NCBI RefSeq assembly: GCF_042477335.2
Contig: NC_091249.1
Location: 45,740,001 to 45,804,000, forward strand
Length of the DNA: 64,000 nucleotides
From: Ovis canadensis
Taxonomy: Eukaryota > Chordata > Mammalia > Artiodactyla > Bovidae
Direction of reading: 5' to 3'
Numbering within the stretch: position 1 is the first letter of the stretch; each line of letters opens with the position of its first letter. The notes under the pieces are model-generated. The model was not told the origin of the DNA. It was given only the letters and a program-made list of their open reading frames with translations, and searched no databases. The translations under genes were made by a program, and so were the position numbers. Positions 31,671-44,148 of the stretch are shown piece by piece.

Positions 31671-33939
31671 CTCAAACTGTCTCTCTCCATGAGCTCAACT
31701 CTGGACACATTCACAAATCCTTTTCTTAAGACCTATATCCTTAAAAAAAAAAAAAAAAAAAGGATTCTTAGCTAGAGCACACAATTCTTAGGGGTTGATA
31801 CATTTTTTAACGGTAAACACAACCCAGGATGATGAAAATATGAAAATCTGTCTGTGAGGGACAACCTTATTCCATTAACATCCTTTGCCCGTAAATATGA
31901 GATATTTCTAATATGATCCAATGGAAAAAGAAACGAGTCACTTTTTTATTTAGAAGAAGAAAGTTACAGAAATTTCAATAGTTTGAAGCTCTATTGTGAT
32001 AGATGGGGAAGCAAATGTAACTCTAAACTGAGGAGAGAGGCAAAAATAAAGACACCTTGGAAACAATAATTGGCTGACTTATTTATCTTTTTATCCCTCT
32101 GGTTCAGGATATGGCTGAACTCAGAGTAGGTGGTAGATACTACTTTGAAGAATGGAAAGAGAATTGGAAGGAAAGCCAGATGGAAGGAAAAACAAAAGGG
32201 AAAGAAAAAATTCAGAAGGCAGCAAGGGGTACCCAGTGGGCATTCTTTTAGAAATGTGAAGCGTGTCCAAAAATGGAGTGAAAAGGCTGTCACTGCTGTG
32301 AAATATGGCCTGACTTTGACATTCACCTGAGCACTGACTTCTCCTGGACTAAACTGAGCAAACGTTTTTTGTAAGCTTCACCTTGCCCACCTTGCCACAA
32401 CATGGAATTCTCCTGGTCATACTCATTTATAGGACATAGTTATTAACTACTGTGCAGGACAACATAGGTTCTCATGTCATGTCTTCATATTTGTATATTT
32501 AACAGCAATTAAAATTAAATCATTGAAATTTATATTTTAAATTGCATAGGCAATGTACATGCTTTTTATTTTTCTATGAAAAATAAAGGAGATTATCTTA
32601 TTCAAAGCATATTGCAACAAAGAGTGAAATAAAAATGCTAGAAATCCTCCCTTTTCATGCAGTGAAATAAATGAAATTTCTACCTGGAAAATGATGATCT
32701 CATTAGCATCACTGTCATAGATTAATGGCAGTTTTTTGTATGTACCCATTGATAAAAGACTCCTTCTGGCTTATAATAAAGTACTGTTTGTTCCATAGAG
32801 GATTTTATAATCTCCAACCTGATTCTTTTTAGAGTGGTTCAGTTGTTTTTTCCACTAGAGTAATTTTCATTCATTCTCCAAACAATAATAATCTAAAGTA
32901 CACTCTGGGTAGCACTGTAGACTTAGATTATTAATGGACTTGTAACTATCCAAGTTTTTTTTTCTAACACAACAATTATTAAGCATTAACTGTTTCTCCA
33001 TTAATAAGTATTCCTTGACCAGAGAGAAACATTTATGTTATGAACACTTTTATTATAAAAGAATGTAGTACCTCCCAATACCCTGTATAACAATGCTATG
33101 GGTTGACTGTTTTTCCAAACCTTCAGTACAACTGAAATTATCATGATCAGCTATTTATCAAGTTTGAGATACTTATTTTTAAAAGCAGAAGCTATTCTGA
33201 TTGTACAACATGGACAATGTCATTTGTTCTTCAGTTTAAAAATCAGTAAAAAAAAAAAAAAGTATTTTTCATGTCTTTTTTGCCTTCTTTATCTCTCTTT
33301 ATCTGTTCAGAAGAAAAATTAGTATTGTCAGTAGGCACTATGTACATCAGGAAAAGTAGAATCCCTTGACAGAGGTGTTGCTGCCAGATAAGGGGAGATG
33401 ATGGACGAAAGTCACTTTACAGAAAGAATTTTCCAAAATAAGACAGAGGAAGACATTCAGGATCTATTGGATGAGCTGCTGAGAAGATAAGGCCACAGCC
33501 CTGTGCCTTAAAGGAATGAGACCTGGGAACAGCAGGCAGTTGGCAAGCAGATTTAATGAAGTTAATCACCTCCTACTTCAGGAACTCTGAATTCACTGAA
33601 AGGACACTAAAATGGATTTATTCTATTAAAATTTAATTTAATAAAATGTCTGAGGCTTTTGCTGCTTACAGGGAGAAACTCTGTTTAAACATTCATGCAT
33701 ATCAGAGGTGACAATCAGGATGACACTCATCAATCAGGAAGAACATTAGTGACTGCATGAATTCAGAATCCTTGAGGTGCCCTGAATTATACCAGGTACT
33801 AATCCTTCAGAGAGAGAATCATGGAGACTCGGGGATCTCTGATATAAAAGGTTAGTGAATATCTACCAGGTTCAGTGTTTATTATCAGTGCCTTCCAAAT
33901 GAATATAAGCCCCATACAGCTTTTGATTTTGTACATACT
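31671..33939. other. Intergenic DNA with two poly-A runs
   Basis: AT-rich. A-runs lie at 31743-31761 (19 A) and about 33248-33261; neither has a recognisable retrotransposed body next to it. The frames here are short and without motifs. Confidence 0.4.
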
Positions 33940-34241
33940 ATTCTTTCTAATCGGAGAAAGCGATGGCATCCCACTCCAGTCCTCTTGCCTGGAAAATCCC
34001 ATGGATGGAGGAGCCTGGTGGGCTGCAGTCCATGGGGTCGCTAGGAGTCAGACACGACTGAGTAACTTCACTTTCACTTTTCACTTTTATGCATTGGAGA
34101 AGGAAATGGCAACCCACTCCAGTGTTCTTGCCTGGAGAATCCCAGGGATGGGGGAGCCTGGTGGGCTGCCGTCTATGGGATCACACAGAGTTGGACATAA
34201 CTGAAGCAACTTAGCAGCAGCAGTAGCAGCATTCTTTCTAA
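33940..34241 (+). mobile_element. Bov-A2 dimeric SINE with 11-bp target duplications
   Basis: Element 33951-34230: two Bov-A units joined by a CTTTCACTTTTCACTTTTAT linker, ending in an AGC-repeat tail (TTAGCAGCAGCAGTAGCAGC). ATTCTTTCTAA is exact at 33940-33950 and 34231-34241. Confidence 0.96.
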
Positions 34242-36764
34242 CAGGTAATGCTCAGGTTCTTTTTGACTAATTTCTATTTCTTCCTATCCTCCTAACCCTG
34301 ATGCATTTTTAAACAGGCAATAGTTCATCTTGCTATCCAATTACAGTGCTTAGATACTATACCCTTATGTTTTCCTCTCACTTCATATTTTGAGATTAAC
34401 TTCCACAATGACACCACCATCAAGGAATATGAAGTGATCCCACAGGAGATTGCATTTTCATCACTGATACCACTTTTTCTCACCATGGAGTTTGCAGATC
34501 ACCCCCATTCTCCCTCCTGCAAATGGTGATTATTAAACTCACAAGAAATGTTTAATCAACTTACTTCACAAGCCAAAAATTAAATCTTATGTAGAAAGAT
34601 ATATAATAATCAAAAATCAATATAAACATCTATACTCCCATCATCATTCCACACTCACCTTCATCTTACCTGGGGTGAGATTTTACTTAGAATATTTCTC
34701 CCTTCATCTGCTTAATATGTTAATAAAATGAATGAGGAGAGTATTTTGGGCAGGGAAGAGAACCAGAATGTGAATACTCATATGCCATAATTCCTCTTAC
34801 ACACATACATCTTGAAAATGATTATCTAAACTGACTGAGATACTAAAACTTGAAGGAGCCTTGCATGCCCACAGATGTTGAACGTGGATTTGTGAGAAAA
34901 AAAAAAAAGAACAGAAAATAGTTCTGTCTAGGAAGAGCTCTCCATCCACTAGATACCTCTGCCCTTCTCAAGCTATCGGTGCTATGTCACACCGTGTAGT
35001 CAGCCACAGGTATGGCCAACTATCAGAACCGGAAAGGAAATATAAATGAACTAAATTCCTTTAGACTTGCAGATGATTTTTGCATAAATTTTAGAAATGG
35101 TACTATTCTTTCCTCTTTTAACTGACTCACCTAGGATAATACAGTGAGCCCAAAGCTAGACGAAAAAAAAGAGCATTATTGAATTTGTTCAATAAATGCT
35201 TTTCAGTACCTACTATGGGCTGACACTAAATCACTTGAAATCCCTTTGAGAAGTAGGTAAAGAAGGATACACCAGGTACTGGTTAGCCATTAGAGACACT
35301 AGACAGGCAAAGATGATTATAATACAGTATTGATAAATACCAAGATGGGGATAAACAGTCAGGCTATTAGCTATCAGAGTAACACAGGAACACAGCCCAT
35401 GCAAGGAGAGGGGATAATTTTGGAAGTTTTCTGGAGTTACTGTTGCTGAGCTGAGTGACGATCAGTGAGATCCTCAAAGGGAAGGTGGAAAGGATGGTCC
35501 AGTCAGTGGAGGTTTGAACTGTTTAAAGGAAACAGGCTATAAAGTTGTAAAGGGCAAAGGAGGATCTGAGTCTGAACTCCCTGGTTTAGTACCTATTGAG
35601 CCTGGGCAGATGACTTTCTTCTAAGTATTTATCTACCCATTGGCAGCCTTAGAGAGAATGAGAGAGTGAAAAAGAGAAAAAAAAAAAAAGAACAATGCTT
35701 AGCAGCACTTAGGTACTTACACTCAGGATCTATACATCTGGAGCAAAAAATATTCAAGTTAGGTAATGATTATTGAGGTTGAAAAGAAAGTTGCGTGTTA
35801 AAGGACTTTCTGCTAGGAATTACTAGTTGTCGCAGGTTGTAATTTACAGAAGCAAATACCAAGCAGAGTATGGGATACAAGATGCTCTTGAGGGATCAAA
35901 ACATATGAAAGAAATGGTGAAATAGGATAATAAAGCAGAGAAAGAAGTCAAACTGCAAGGCAAGCACAAGAAAGCCCTGGCCAGCCCAGCAGAGAATTTG
36001 CGAGTGAGCAGTGCCTTTCAGAGTTATATACATGGGCCAAAATGGCCACGTCTTTATCTCTTTGCCTCACTCAGTTACAAGTGGACTGTCCCAGGAAAGA
36101 CAGGACATCAGACAAGGCAGCTCCCAGCTCCCATTTGCTGAGACATGAATTCTCTGCAGTTGGGCAGCAAGTATTTCCTTGAAGGGGGACCTAGGAGGCA
36201 CATCTCTGCATCTATTACAACAGTGTTCCCTAAAAGCATGTCCTCCCCCTGTTCAGGGTGAAAGCAAGATGGCACTTCTCAGACCCTGACAGATGGGCTG
36301 GGCACCTGACTATTTGTAGACAATGGAGACCCTACTTGCAAGTCTTCTGTTTTTCTCCTGCCCCAAGGCGACTGTATGTTCCATATGGCAGAACCAAAAG
36401 GCAGAGGAGCCACCCTCCACCTGCACCGAAGACCAACTACATGGACATGATTCCGAAGAGTTCAGCCTTCAGATGTAATACAATGAGGAATTGTGATAGG
36501 CTCTTAAGGACGATGGTGACATGATTAGATCTTTCTTTAGAAAGATCAGTTTGGCTACAATATGCAAAATTTTGGAAAATCAATGAGGCAGACAACTCAT
36601 TAACTACAACTGTTGGAGTGAGACAAACGGTAACAAAAGATTTCCAAAGAAAGTAAAGCCAGCTAGGGCTAACTATACTACTGAGGACAGCTTGGATGAA
36701 GGTCAGAAAATGTAGGGGGCTGGGGTCTCCTACTGTATTTCCCATAAGATCAGCTGATAAAACA
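34242..36764. other. Intergenic DNA, no gene recognised
   Basis: Mostly AT-rich with A-runs near 34900 and 35680. 36240-36440 is GC-richer and may belong to an old LTR-like repeat, but the match is too faint to name. An 88-codon frame at 36258-36524 shows no motif. Confidence 0.4.
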
Positions 36765-36940
36765 GTAAGAACATTTAATATTAACTAAATGCCTTTGTGC
36801 ACTAGTCACTCTGCTACTCATTTAGCATGAATTGCCCCCTTAGCCATCACAGTCACCCTATCTGCTTTGCTGGTAGAAACCCAGCTTATGAAGGAGCTAA
36901 TTTTTTATGAAGGAGCTGAATCTTTAAGGGCCTTGCCTAT
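36765..36940 (+). repeat. MIR-like SINE relic
   Basis: ATGCCTTTGTGCACTAGTCA and CTATCTGCTTTGCTGGTAG are MIR-like in order. Inside it TATGAAGGAGCT occurs twice in tandem, near 36887 and 36907. Confidence 0.45.
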
Positions 36941-37149
36941 CTCCAGGGACAGATGTTCATCAGATGTTCTCTGCCAGTCACAATAATTTCATTTCCCTTA
37001 TCATGTCTCAGAGAAAGAAGACAAAGAGGAAAATCTAGTGAGAGGCTTCTGGGATTGTTTTTCTCATAACTAACAAAAGGGAAATAAAATAGGGATTCAC
37101 TTGTTCCTACCTTTGCCACTGCCATGTGATATCTCTATGTTGGGAGCTA

Positions 37150-37375
37150 TTTGTATTCTTTCTGGGCTGAAGGAGGGAAAGTCTAGAGACTCCCAGAGAG
37201 AGTGACCAGGAACCCTCACACCATGGAGTCAAGAAGGTAACCAACTCTGATAGAGGTGACCTTGGGACTTCCAATTATGCAATATAGCACATTCACATTA
37301 TTCTCGTTGTTTAAGCCACTTTTAGTTTATTCAGTAATTTCTACCTAAAGGATCCTAACTGAAACACCTGTTTTA
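37150..37375 (+). repeat. Old LTR-like 3' end
   Basis: The run ATTCTCGTTGTTTAAGCCAC, then TTCAGTAATTTCTACC and GATCCTAACTGAAACACC, is the usual ending of old MaLR-like LTRs in mammals. The 5' part is not clear. Confidence 0.45.
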
Positions 37376-38559
37376 GTGTTAACAATGTTTGGTGGGGGTA
37401 GGAGAAGGAGCAAGGGAATGACCCAAGTTTCCCAAACCTACCAGAAAGAATAGGATATCCTTTCACAATTTTGGTAGTCACCCCAGTGGAAGGACTAAAA
37501 GTTTACATGCAAGTATTTGAGAAAATAATTTGCTTTTTTCACTTTCTTTTTTCCTGAGACTTGAGCTCAGGCTTTCACAACCTCATGTGTACTTCTCATA
37601 TGTAAGTCACCCTTTGTTTCATGGGATTTTAAAGTCACTTCATGCTCTGGCCCTTAAATATTTCACTGGCTCCATTCACCACACCATGTGAAGAGCTGTC
37701 TTTAGCTCCAAATGTCAAGAACTGACTACAGAAATTCAGTCTTTCACTAGTGACTGGTGTGCAATTCTGTAACATCTAATAGTCATGCTCTGTAGATCAC
37801 AGGACTGGAAATGGCAGTTTCTGTGGCTGCAGATTTTTGAAGGACTGTGTTCTTTTGAACACAAGACCCAGAAACCAAATTCTCATATTCTGTCTTTTGT
37901 TTTCACAGTCTCATCTGCTGTTCAGTCTCATCTGTTTTTCCATCAGGATAAAATTGTTTTTTTCCTTCAGTAAATACAACCACAAATAGTATGACCTTTA
38001 GAAAATGCATTCTTTTTATTTTCACTTTATAGTATTTAAGGCAAGATATTCCTGAAGAATATATAGAACTGGGAAAATTATGGTTCCAAACCAGAAAAAT
38101 AAATCAGAGAATGTTAACCAAATCTTAACTCGAGCCCAATCTTATTTTGCTGATTTTCTTTTGGTTCTAAATTAAGCACAAAAATATCAATACATTCTTT
38201 TAGCATGATGTTATGTATCCCAAAATGAAATACTGTATAAATTATATATTAAATTCCTCTACTTGGGGTTTATATCCCATGGCTTCTCAAAGACTTTCCT
38301 CAAACACTCCCTCTCCTCCATCAATCATTTCTCATTTCTTGGTGGAATATTACCACCAGCATACGACTAAGCACTGATATTGGGTTTTTAAAAACTAATC
38401 AAATAAAATCTCCCATGACCTTGACCTGAATTATCTTCCTACCACTGTTCCATTCCTTCTCAATTCATTGTAAATTTTTTTGATAAAGAGTCATGTCATA
38501 AAATCTTTCATATCCAATTCAATCAAGTTTTCATCCCTTCTATTCCAAAGGAAAAACCT
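37376..38559. other. Intergenic DNA, nothing recognised
   Basis: AT-rich sequence, no gene or certain repeat. Confidence 0.4.
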
Positions 38560-39230
38560 TGTCAGGGTCACAAAAACAAGGATCCAGTGGTTACCGTTCA
38601 TTACTTAACCAGATATTTCCACTGCTTTCTACATAGCTGCTCACCTTCCTTACTAAAACTCTCTCATCTCTCAACGTCTAAGACCCTATGTGCTTGTAAC
38701 TGAGCATCTGAACTGTTAGCTGTTTCATCTCTTCTTTGCTGCTTCCTCTTCTCTTCAGCTACTAAATGTCCTAGGCTCTCTAGGAACTTGTTTACTGTGA
38801 CTTCCACATCTGTGCTTTAATATCCAAATATGTCCTACAACTCCAGAATCATATATCCGACATCCACTGAATATTTGTCCACAGGCATTTTAAAAAGCAT
38901 CTTAAGATTAACACAGTCAAGATAGAACTCTTGATTCTCCATAGAACTCAACTACCAAACTAGTTGTTTCCTCAGATTAACTTTTTTGAAGAAATAACTC
39001 CATCCAATTTAAGCCAAATTTTCAGGGATTTTTGTTATTTCTCATTATCCATCAGAATCCTCACCGTTGAATATACACATATAAATCATCAAGATATCAT
39101 GTATAATTTGCCTTCAAAATATATCCTAAATCTGTCTTGTTTTCCATTTCTATTATGTAAACCATCATTGTTCAGATTATTCACAGCACTCTAGCTAATC
39201 CCTCTGCCTCCATTCTTCTTTCAACACAAT
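38560..39230 (+). repeat. L2 (CR1-type) LINE relic
   Basis: Fragments in the right order match the end of L2: CATCTTAAGATTAACACAGT, AAGATAGAACTCTTGATTCT, TAAGCCAAATTTTCAGGGA, CCTTCAAAATATATCCTAAA, and CTAATCCCTCTGCCTCC. In L2 this codes for the C-terminal part of the reverse transcriptase. Here it is very old and not open. Confidence 0.6.
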
Positions 39231-39234
39231 AGCT

Positions 39235-39600
39235 TTTTGGTTTTGTTTTGTTCTTACTCATTAAATTTACTGAAATGTGATCTCCATTCGATAGGAAAGC
39301 ACATATTTTAATTTACAATTTGGTGAGTTTGTCAAAGGTATACACTCATATGTTCATCAACCCTATCAAGATACAGAATATTTCCATGATAATCCCCTGC
39401 CAGTTTCCCCTGTTTGCATTTTATCCACCCTCGCCTCTGGCTTAGGCAATAACTGACATGCTACTACTACGGACTAGGTTTACCTGTTCTGTAATAGAAT
39501 ATACATGGGTTCATATAGAGTGTTCTTTTGTGCCCTAGGTAGCTCAGCACATTTTTTGATATTTGTAAATGCTGTGTGCCTAGTAGTTTCAATTTATTGT
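39235..39600 (-). mobile_element. Old L1 3' UTR
   Basis: Reverse complement of an old L1 3' UTR: GTTTGTCAAAGGTATACACT, ACCCTATCAAGATACAGAAT, GTTTACCTGTTCTGTAATAG and CATGGGTTCATATAGAGTGT. Decayed, without a clear tail or flanking duplications. Confidence 0.7.
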
Positions 39601-40108
39601 TTGGATATGCCACAATTATTTTAAGAAAACATCAAACAAAATTTTTGTTATCTTAAAGGATAAAAATACTAAATAGGCTATAAAAATAAAAACATCATCA
39701 CATGAACTGCCCAAAATAAATGCAACTTAAGAGCCCAGGGAGAGGATGCTAGGGAATATACCAAACAAACCATTCATTCTAAAAATCACATAATCAAAAG
39801 GCTGTATACTTCTAAGCCCATTCTTCAATATGGAAGTATTAGGAGTAATTAAACATAATTAATAGATAAATAGTGAATTTGAGGGGAAAGAGATTATTTT
39901 CTAGGATAATCATATATAAGTAACAAGCTAAAAATTGCATAAAATTCCTTGAAATTTTTACACAACATTACAAAGTATCTGAGGTATCCACATTGGAGAA
40001 AATATGCTCTACCAGTTAAGGAATAGAAAGTTAGTCATAGGGCATTTCCAACTAACGTAGTCAATACTACCATAGTATTAAGCAGACAGAAAGTCCTGCT
40101 TTCAAAAT
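39601..40108. other. Intergenic DNA, nothing recognised
   Basis: AT-rich stretch without a gene. Confidence 0.4.
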
Positions 40109-40417
40109 GAAATTGCTCCTGCTGCTGTTGCTGCTGCTGCTGCTAAGTCGCTTCAGTCGTGTCCAACTCTGTGCGACCCCACAGACGGCAGCCCAGCAGG
40201 TTCCCCCGTCCATGGGATTCTTCAGGCAAGAACACTGGAGTGGGTTGCCATTGCCTTCTCCAATGCATGAAAGTGAAAAGTGAAAGTGAATTTGCTCAGT
40301 CGTGTCCGACTAGTAGCAACCCCATGGACTGCAGCCTACCAGGCTCCTCTGTCCATGGGATTCTCCAGGCAAGAGTACTAGAGTTGGGTGCCATTGCCTT
40401 CTCCGGAAATTGCTCCT
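40109..40417 (-). mobile_element. Bov-A2 dimeric SINE with 12-bp target duplications
   Basis: Element 40121-40405 in reverse: a (GCT)n tail, first unit, an AAGTGAAAAGTGAAAGTGAA linker, second unit ending GCCATTGCCTTCTCC. GAAATTGCTCCT is exact at 40109-40120 and 40406-40417. Confidence 0.96.
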
Positions 40418-41105
40418 ATAATCTTTAATAAATGATGTGTGTACTTCAAACTCTGGATAACCATAAAGGAGTCATTCCCATAACATGCTTCCATTTAATG
40501 TGAAATCAGATGAAAGATGTCCCAAACAACTGCTCAATATCATTTTTTCAGTTAAGCATTAATCAATTTTATGCTCCACTTGTTTAATGTGCTCTTTGAA
40601 AACACTTTGTTCCATTGTTGGGTGAATTATTCTACAAATTTCAATATGACTTATTGATTGATAATTTATTCAAGTTTTTTATATCCTTGTAATTTTCTGC
40701 AAAAATTTCAACCATAATTGTGGATTTGCCTAATTTTGTTTATAGACTTTTTCAATTTTTGCTTCATAAGTTTATGAATCTCTTATTATTAGAGTTTCAG
40801 AATTATTATATTTTCATGTTGAGCTGACATTTTTTTATATGAAATGCTCCTTCTCATCTTTATTAATACTCCTAGTTTTGAAGACTTCTCTGTATATTTT
40901 TCCATCCTTCTCTTAGACAATCTGTAACTTCACATTTAAAATTCATTTTCTGTAAACAACATACAATTGGATTTAGTTTTAAAATGCAGTATAATATTCT
41001 TTGGATTTATTTGAAAAGTTTAGCACATTTATAATTAATCTAATGATTTATATGGCTGTTTTTAAGTATGATCTGGCTATTTGTTTTCAATTTATCCCAT
41101 ATATA
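40418..41105. other. Intergenic DNA, nothing recognised
   Basis: Strongly AT-rich stretch between the SINE and the RPL32 retrocopy. Confidence 0.4.
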
Positions 41106-41621
41106 CATATTTTGTAGTTTTATGGTTTTAACACAAATACAATGTGCACACAAGCTCTCTATTCATTTTCTTTGCTGTGCAGACTGGCATTGGGATTGAT
41201 GACTCTGATGGCCAGCCAGGTTGCTCTTTCCACAATGGCTCCGAGTTCCTTGGAGGAGACGATATGAGCAATCACAGCAATGTGTGTTGCAGATCAGCAG
41301 CATTTCAAGTTCCTTGACGCTGTGGATGAGGAACTGCCAGAAGCCACTGGGCAGCATGTGCTTTGCCTTCTTGTTTCTGCAATAACCAATGTTGGGCATC
41401 AAGATCTGGCCCCTGAATCTTCTGTGCACCTTACTGTCCATTCCACTGGGTTTCTGCCAATTCCATTTAATTCTGACATAATCTGACTGGTACTGGATGG
41501 ACTTCTTGCTCCTCTTTTTGGTAATCTTTGACTTCATGAGAGGTCTGAGGGTGGCCATGATGCCAAAGAAATGGCTACCACCTCCACAGGCAGCACCAAG
41601 GAAAAGAGTGTGCCATATTTT
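41106..41621 (-). pseudogene. RPL32: RPL32 processed pseudogene
   Basis: A minus-strand retrocopy of the mRNA for large-subunit ribosomal protein L32. The frame from 41558 starts [19 protein letters not shown] and keeps [10 protein letters not shown] and [20 protein letters not shown], as in L32. One codon is missing in the SDRYV segment (SDYV here), and after about residue 93 (LLICNTHC) a frameshift replaces the normal end. Bases upstream of the ATG match the L32 5' UTR, including a pyrimidine-rich start. Downstream lie an in-phase remnant of the normal stop, the short 3' UTR (TTGTGTTAAAACCATAAAAC) and almost no A-tail. No introns. CATATTTT at 41106-41113 and 41614-41621 is a possible 8-base target duplication. 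Confidence 0.93.
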
Positions 41622-41965
41622 CTGTTATTTGTCTCTGAATTCTATTTAAATATTTTCATTATTCATTTTTCTCTACCATGGTCTTATCTTACTAGCTTAG
41701 TTATAATTTTTAAGTTTATACAGTACAAGCTCCAGAATTTGCAATATGCATCTTATCACAGTCTTTCTTCAAGTAATATTATGTCTCTTCAGTATAAAAG
41801 GAATATTACTATTATTCCCACATCTACTTTTTACTTTTATTGTGAAATAATCTACATCTACCTATGTCATAAGACCCATAATTTTTTTTAAATTTAAACA
41901 ATAGCATATTTTAAAGAAATGGATGTTCTGGGATTTGTGCTACTACTATCTTAGCTCACATTTCC

Positions 41966-42776
41966 TGAAAATGTGAATATTTTTTGATGATTGGATTTTC
42001 CGATTTTTTTTATTTTTACTTTTATTTTGCTTTACAATACTGTATTGGTTTTGCCATACATTGACATGAATCAGCCACGGGTGTACATGAGTTCCCGATC
42101 CTGAACCCCCCTCCCACCTCCCACCCCATATCATCTCTCTGGATCATCCCCATGCACCAGCCCCAAGCATCCTGTATCCTGTATCAAACATAGACTGGCG
42201 ATTCATTTCTTACATGATAGCATACATGTTTCAATACCATTCTCCCAAATCATCCCACCCTCTCCCTCTCCCTCTGAGTCCAAAAGACTGTTCTATACAT
42301 CTGTGTCTCTTTTGCTGTCTCGCATACAGGGTTATCATTACCATCTTTCTAAATTCCATATATATGTGTTAGTATACTGTATTGATGTTTTTCTTTCTGG
42401 CTTACTTCACTCTGTATAATAGGCTCCAGTTTCATCCACCTCATTAGAACGGATTCAAATGTATTCCTTTTAATGGCTGAGTAATATTCCATTGTGTATA
42501 TGTACCACAGCTTTCTTATCCATTCATCTGTTGATGGACATCTAGGTTGTTTCCATGTCCTGGCTATTATAAATAGTGCTGCGATGAACATTGGGGTACA
42601 TGTGTCTCTTTCAATTCTGGTTTCCTCGGTGTGTATGCCCAGCAGTGGGATTGCTGGGTCATAAGGCAGTTCTATTTGCAATTTTTTAAGGAATCTCCAC
42701 ACTGTTTTCCATAGTGACTGTACTAGTTTGCATTCCCACCAACAGTGTAAGAGGGTTTCCTTTTGAAAATGTGAAT
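41966..42776 (-). mobile_element. 5'-truncated young L1 with target duplications and an odd 3' tail
   Basis: Reverse-oriented L1 3' end. The exact duplication TGAAAATGTGAAT is at 41966-41978 and 42764-42776. Right of the left copy come a short T-run (41980-41985), an 18-base non-L1 segment (41986-42003), then the main T-run at 42004-42011 and the 3' UTR to about 42350. The ORF2 C-terminus follows to the truncation at about 42763. Two A-runs separated by foreign sequence are the classical pattern of 3' transduction, here very short. Confidence 0.92.
42350..42763 (-). pseudogene. L1 ORF2, C-terminal end
   Basis: About 137 L1 codons at the end of a minus-strand frame (42349-42957): [33 protein letters not shown], the [16 protein letters not shown] block and the final ILTHIYGI with stop. 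It is closely similar to the end of the L1 at 3889-6684. The codons upstream of about 42763 are flanking DNA read by chance. No RT or endonuclease motif is present. Confidence 0.88.
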
Positions 42777-42877
42777 TTTTAATAGAAAAGTTGCTAGACA
42801 GTGTTCTTGGGACGTTTGCCTGTAAGAATGTGAGAAAGGCAAGATCTGGTAGAAGGAGAAGCTGAATCACAATGTAC

Positions 42878-42990
42878 AGTTGACCCTTGAACAATGAGAG
42901 AGTTGTTAACCCTCCACACAGTTGAAAATCAGAGTCTAACTTATAAATGGCCCTCACTCTATGTGGTTCCTTCTTATATACTGTTCCATA
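42878..42990 (+). mobile_element. Possible Tigger-like DNA transposon end
   Basis: Begins CAGTTGACCCTTGAACAATG directly after TA, the target of this transposon class. The first 60 bases resemble the end of a mammalian Tigger/pogo-type element; the rest is unclear. No transposase. Confidence 0.5.
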
Positions 42991-43050
42991 GATTCAACAA
43001 CCTGAATACTATAGTATTTATGACTGAAACATATTCAAATAGAATTATGT

Positions 43051-43255
43051 GCATGCTCAGTCACTTCAGTCATGTCTCTTTGTGACCCAATGGAATGTAG
43101 CTCACCAGGCTCTTCTGTCCCTGGGATTTCCCATGCAAGAATACTGGAGTGGGTTGCCATTTTCTCCTCCAAGGGATCTTCTTGACCCAGGGATTGAACC
43201 TGCATCTCTTGCATTGGCAAGCATATTCTCTACCACTGAACTACCTGGGAAGCCC
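43051..43255 (-). mobile_element. Bov-tA SINE
   Basis: Reverse orientation: tail side GCATGCTCAGTCACTTCAG, body CTGGAGTGGGTTGCCATTTT, tRNA-like head ACTGAACTACCTGGGAAGCC. Confidence 0.93.
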
Positions 43256-43269
43256 AGTGTATATGTATA

Positions 43270-43474
43270 GCGAGTGACAATCACTCAATCGTGTCTGACT
43301 CTTTGCAAGCCCATGGGCTATAGCCCACCAGGCTCCTCTGTCCATGGAATTCTCCAGGCAAAAATATTGGAGTGGGTTGCCATTTTCTTCTCCAGAGGGT
43401 CTTCCTGACCCAGGGACTGAACCCAAGTCTCATGCATTTCTGGCAGACTTTTTATAGTCTGAGCCACAAGGGCA
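43270..43474 (-). mobile_element. Bov-tA SINE
   Basis: Second reverse copy 14 bases beyond the previous: GCGAGTGACAATCACTCAAT, body CTCCAGAGGGTCTTCCTGAC, head GAGCCACAAGGGCAT. The head is more decayed than in its neighbour. Confidence 0.9.
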
Positions 43475-43933
43475 TTTGTATATCTATAACTTCTCTTTAC
43501 ACCATGAATTTCTAAAAATCAGGAACAATCTCATTTCCTTTTGATCTTTAGTGACTAGTTAAGGGACAGTTATCAGGTTATGTTTAAGGCTTATTTTCTG
43601 ACTTTGATAAATCTGTCTTATTAATATGTCACCTTTAATATAAAATGACAAAGCTAGGTTTCCAATCTTATGTTTTTTATATGCTGGTAGTTTGCCAGTA
43701 TCAAGATTCTGGTAGTGATGAATTAGTCATGTTAAGTGGCAATCCTATTTTACACTCATAGAACACTATTGAACTTTATAGCATGTTTCACAAATGTAAT
43801 GAATTGGATATATATTTAGCTCTTTACTATTTTTTGCTCTAGTTCTACAAGGATAGAGTCTATGTACGTTCTATTGATGACCACAAATCTTATACCTAGT
43901 ACAATGCCTTGCCTTAAGAAGACACTCAGTTTT
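43475..43933. other. Intergenic DNA, nothing recognised
   Basis: AT-rich spacer between SINEs. Confidence 0.4.
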
Positions 43934-44148
43934 GACTTCCCTGGTGGCTCAGACGGTAAAGGGTCTGTCTACAAAGCAGTAGACCTGGGTTCGATCCCTG
44001 GGTTGGGAAGATCCCCTGGAGAAGGAAATAGCAGTCCACTCCAGGACTATTGCCTGGAAAATCCCATGGACAGAGGAGCCTGGTAGGCTACAGTCGTTGG
44101 GGTCACAGAGTCGGACATGACTGAGCGACTTCCCTTTCACTTTCACAC
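43934..44148 (+). mobile_element. Bov-tA SINE
   Basis: Near-complete: head GACTTCCCTGGTGGCTCAGA, GGTTCGATCCCTGGGTTGGG, body and a CCCTTTCACTTTCAC tail. Confidence 0.94.

Noticed and set aside
31743-31761. Poly-A run as the tail of a processed gene copy
   Set aside because: The upstream bases show a MIR-like relic but no mRNA-like body or matching flanking duplications.
36258-36524. 88-codon open frame
   Set aside because: No protein family recognised, and the area may be an old LTR-like relic.
41163-41558. RPL32-like frame as a functional gene
   Set aside because: Intronless, with a frameshifted C-terminus, one codon lost and UTR traces typical of a retrocopy.
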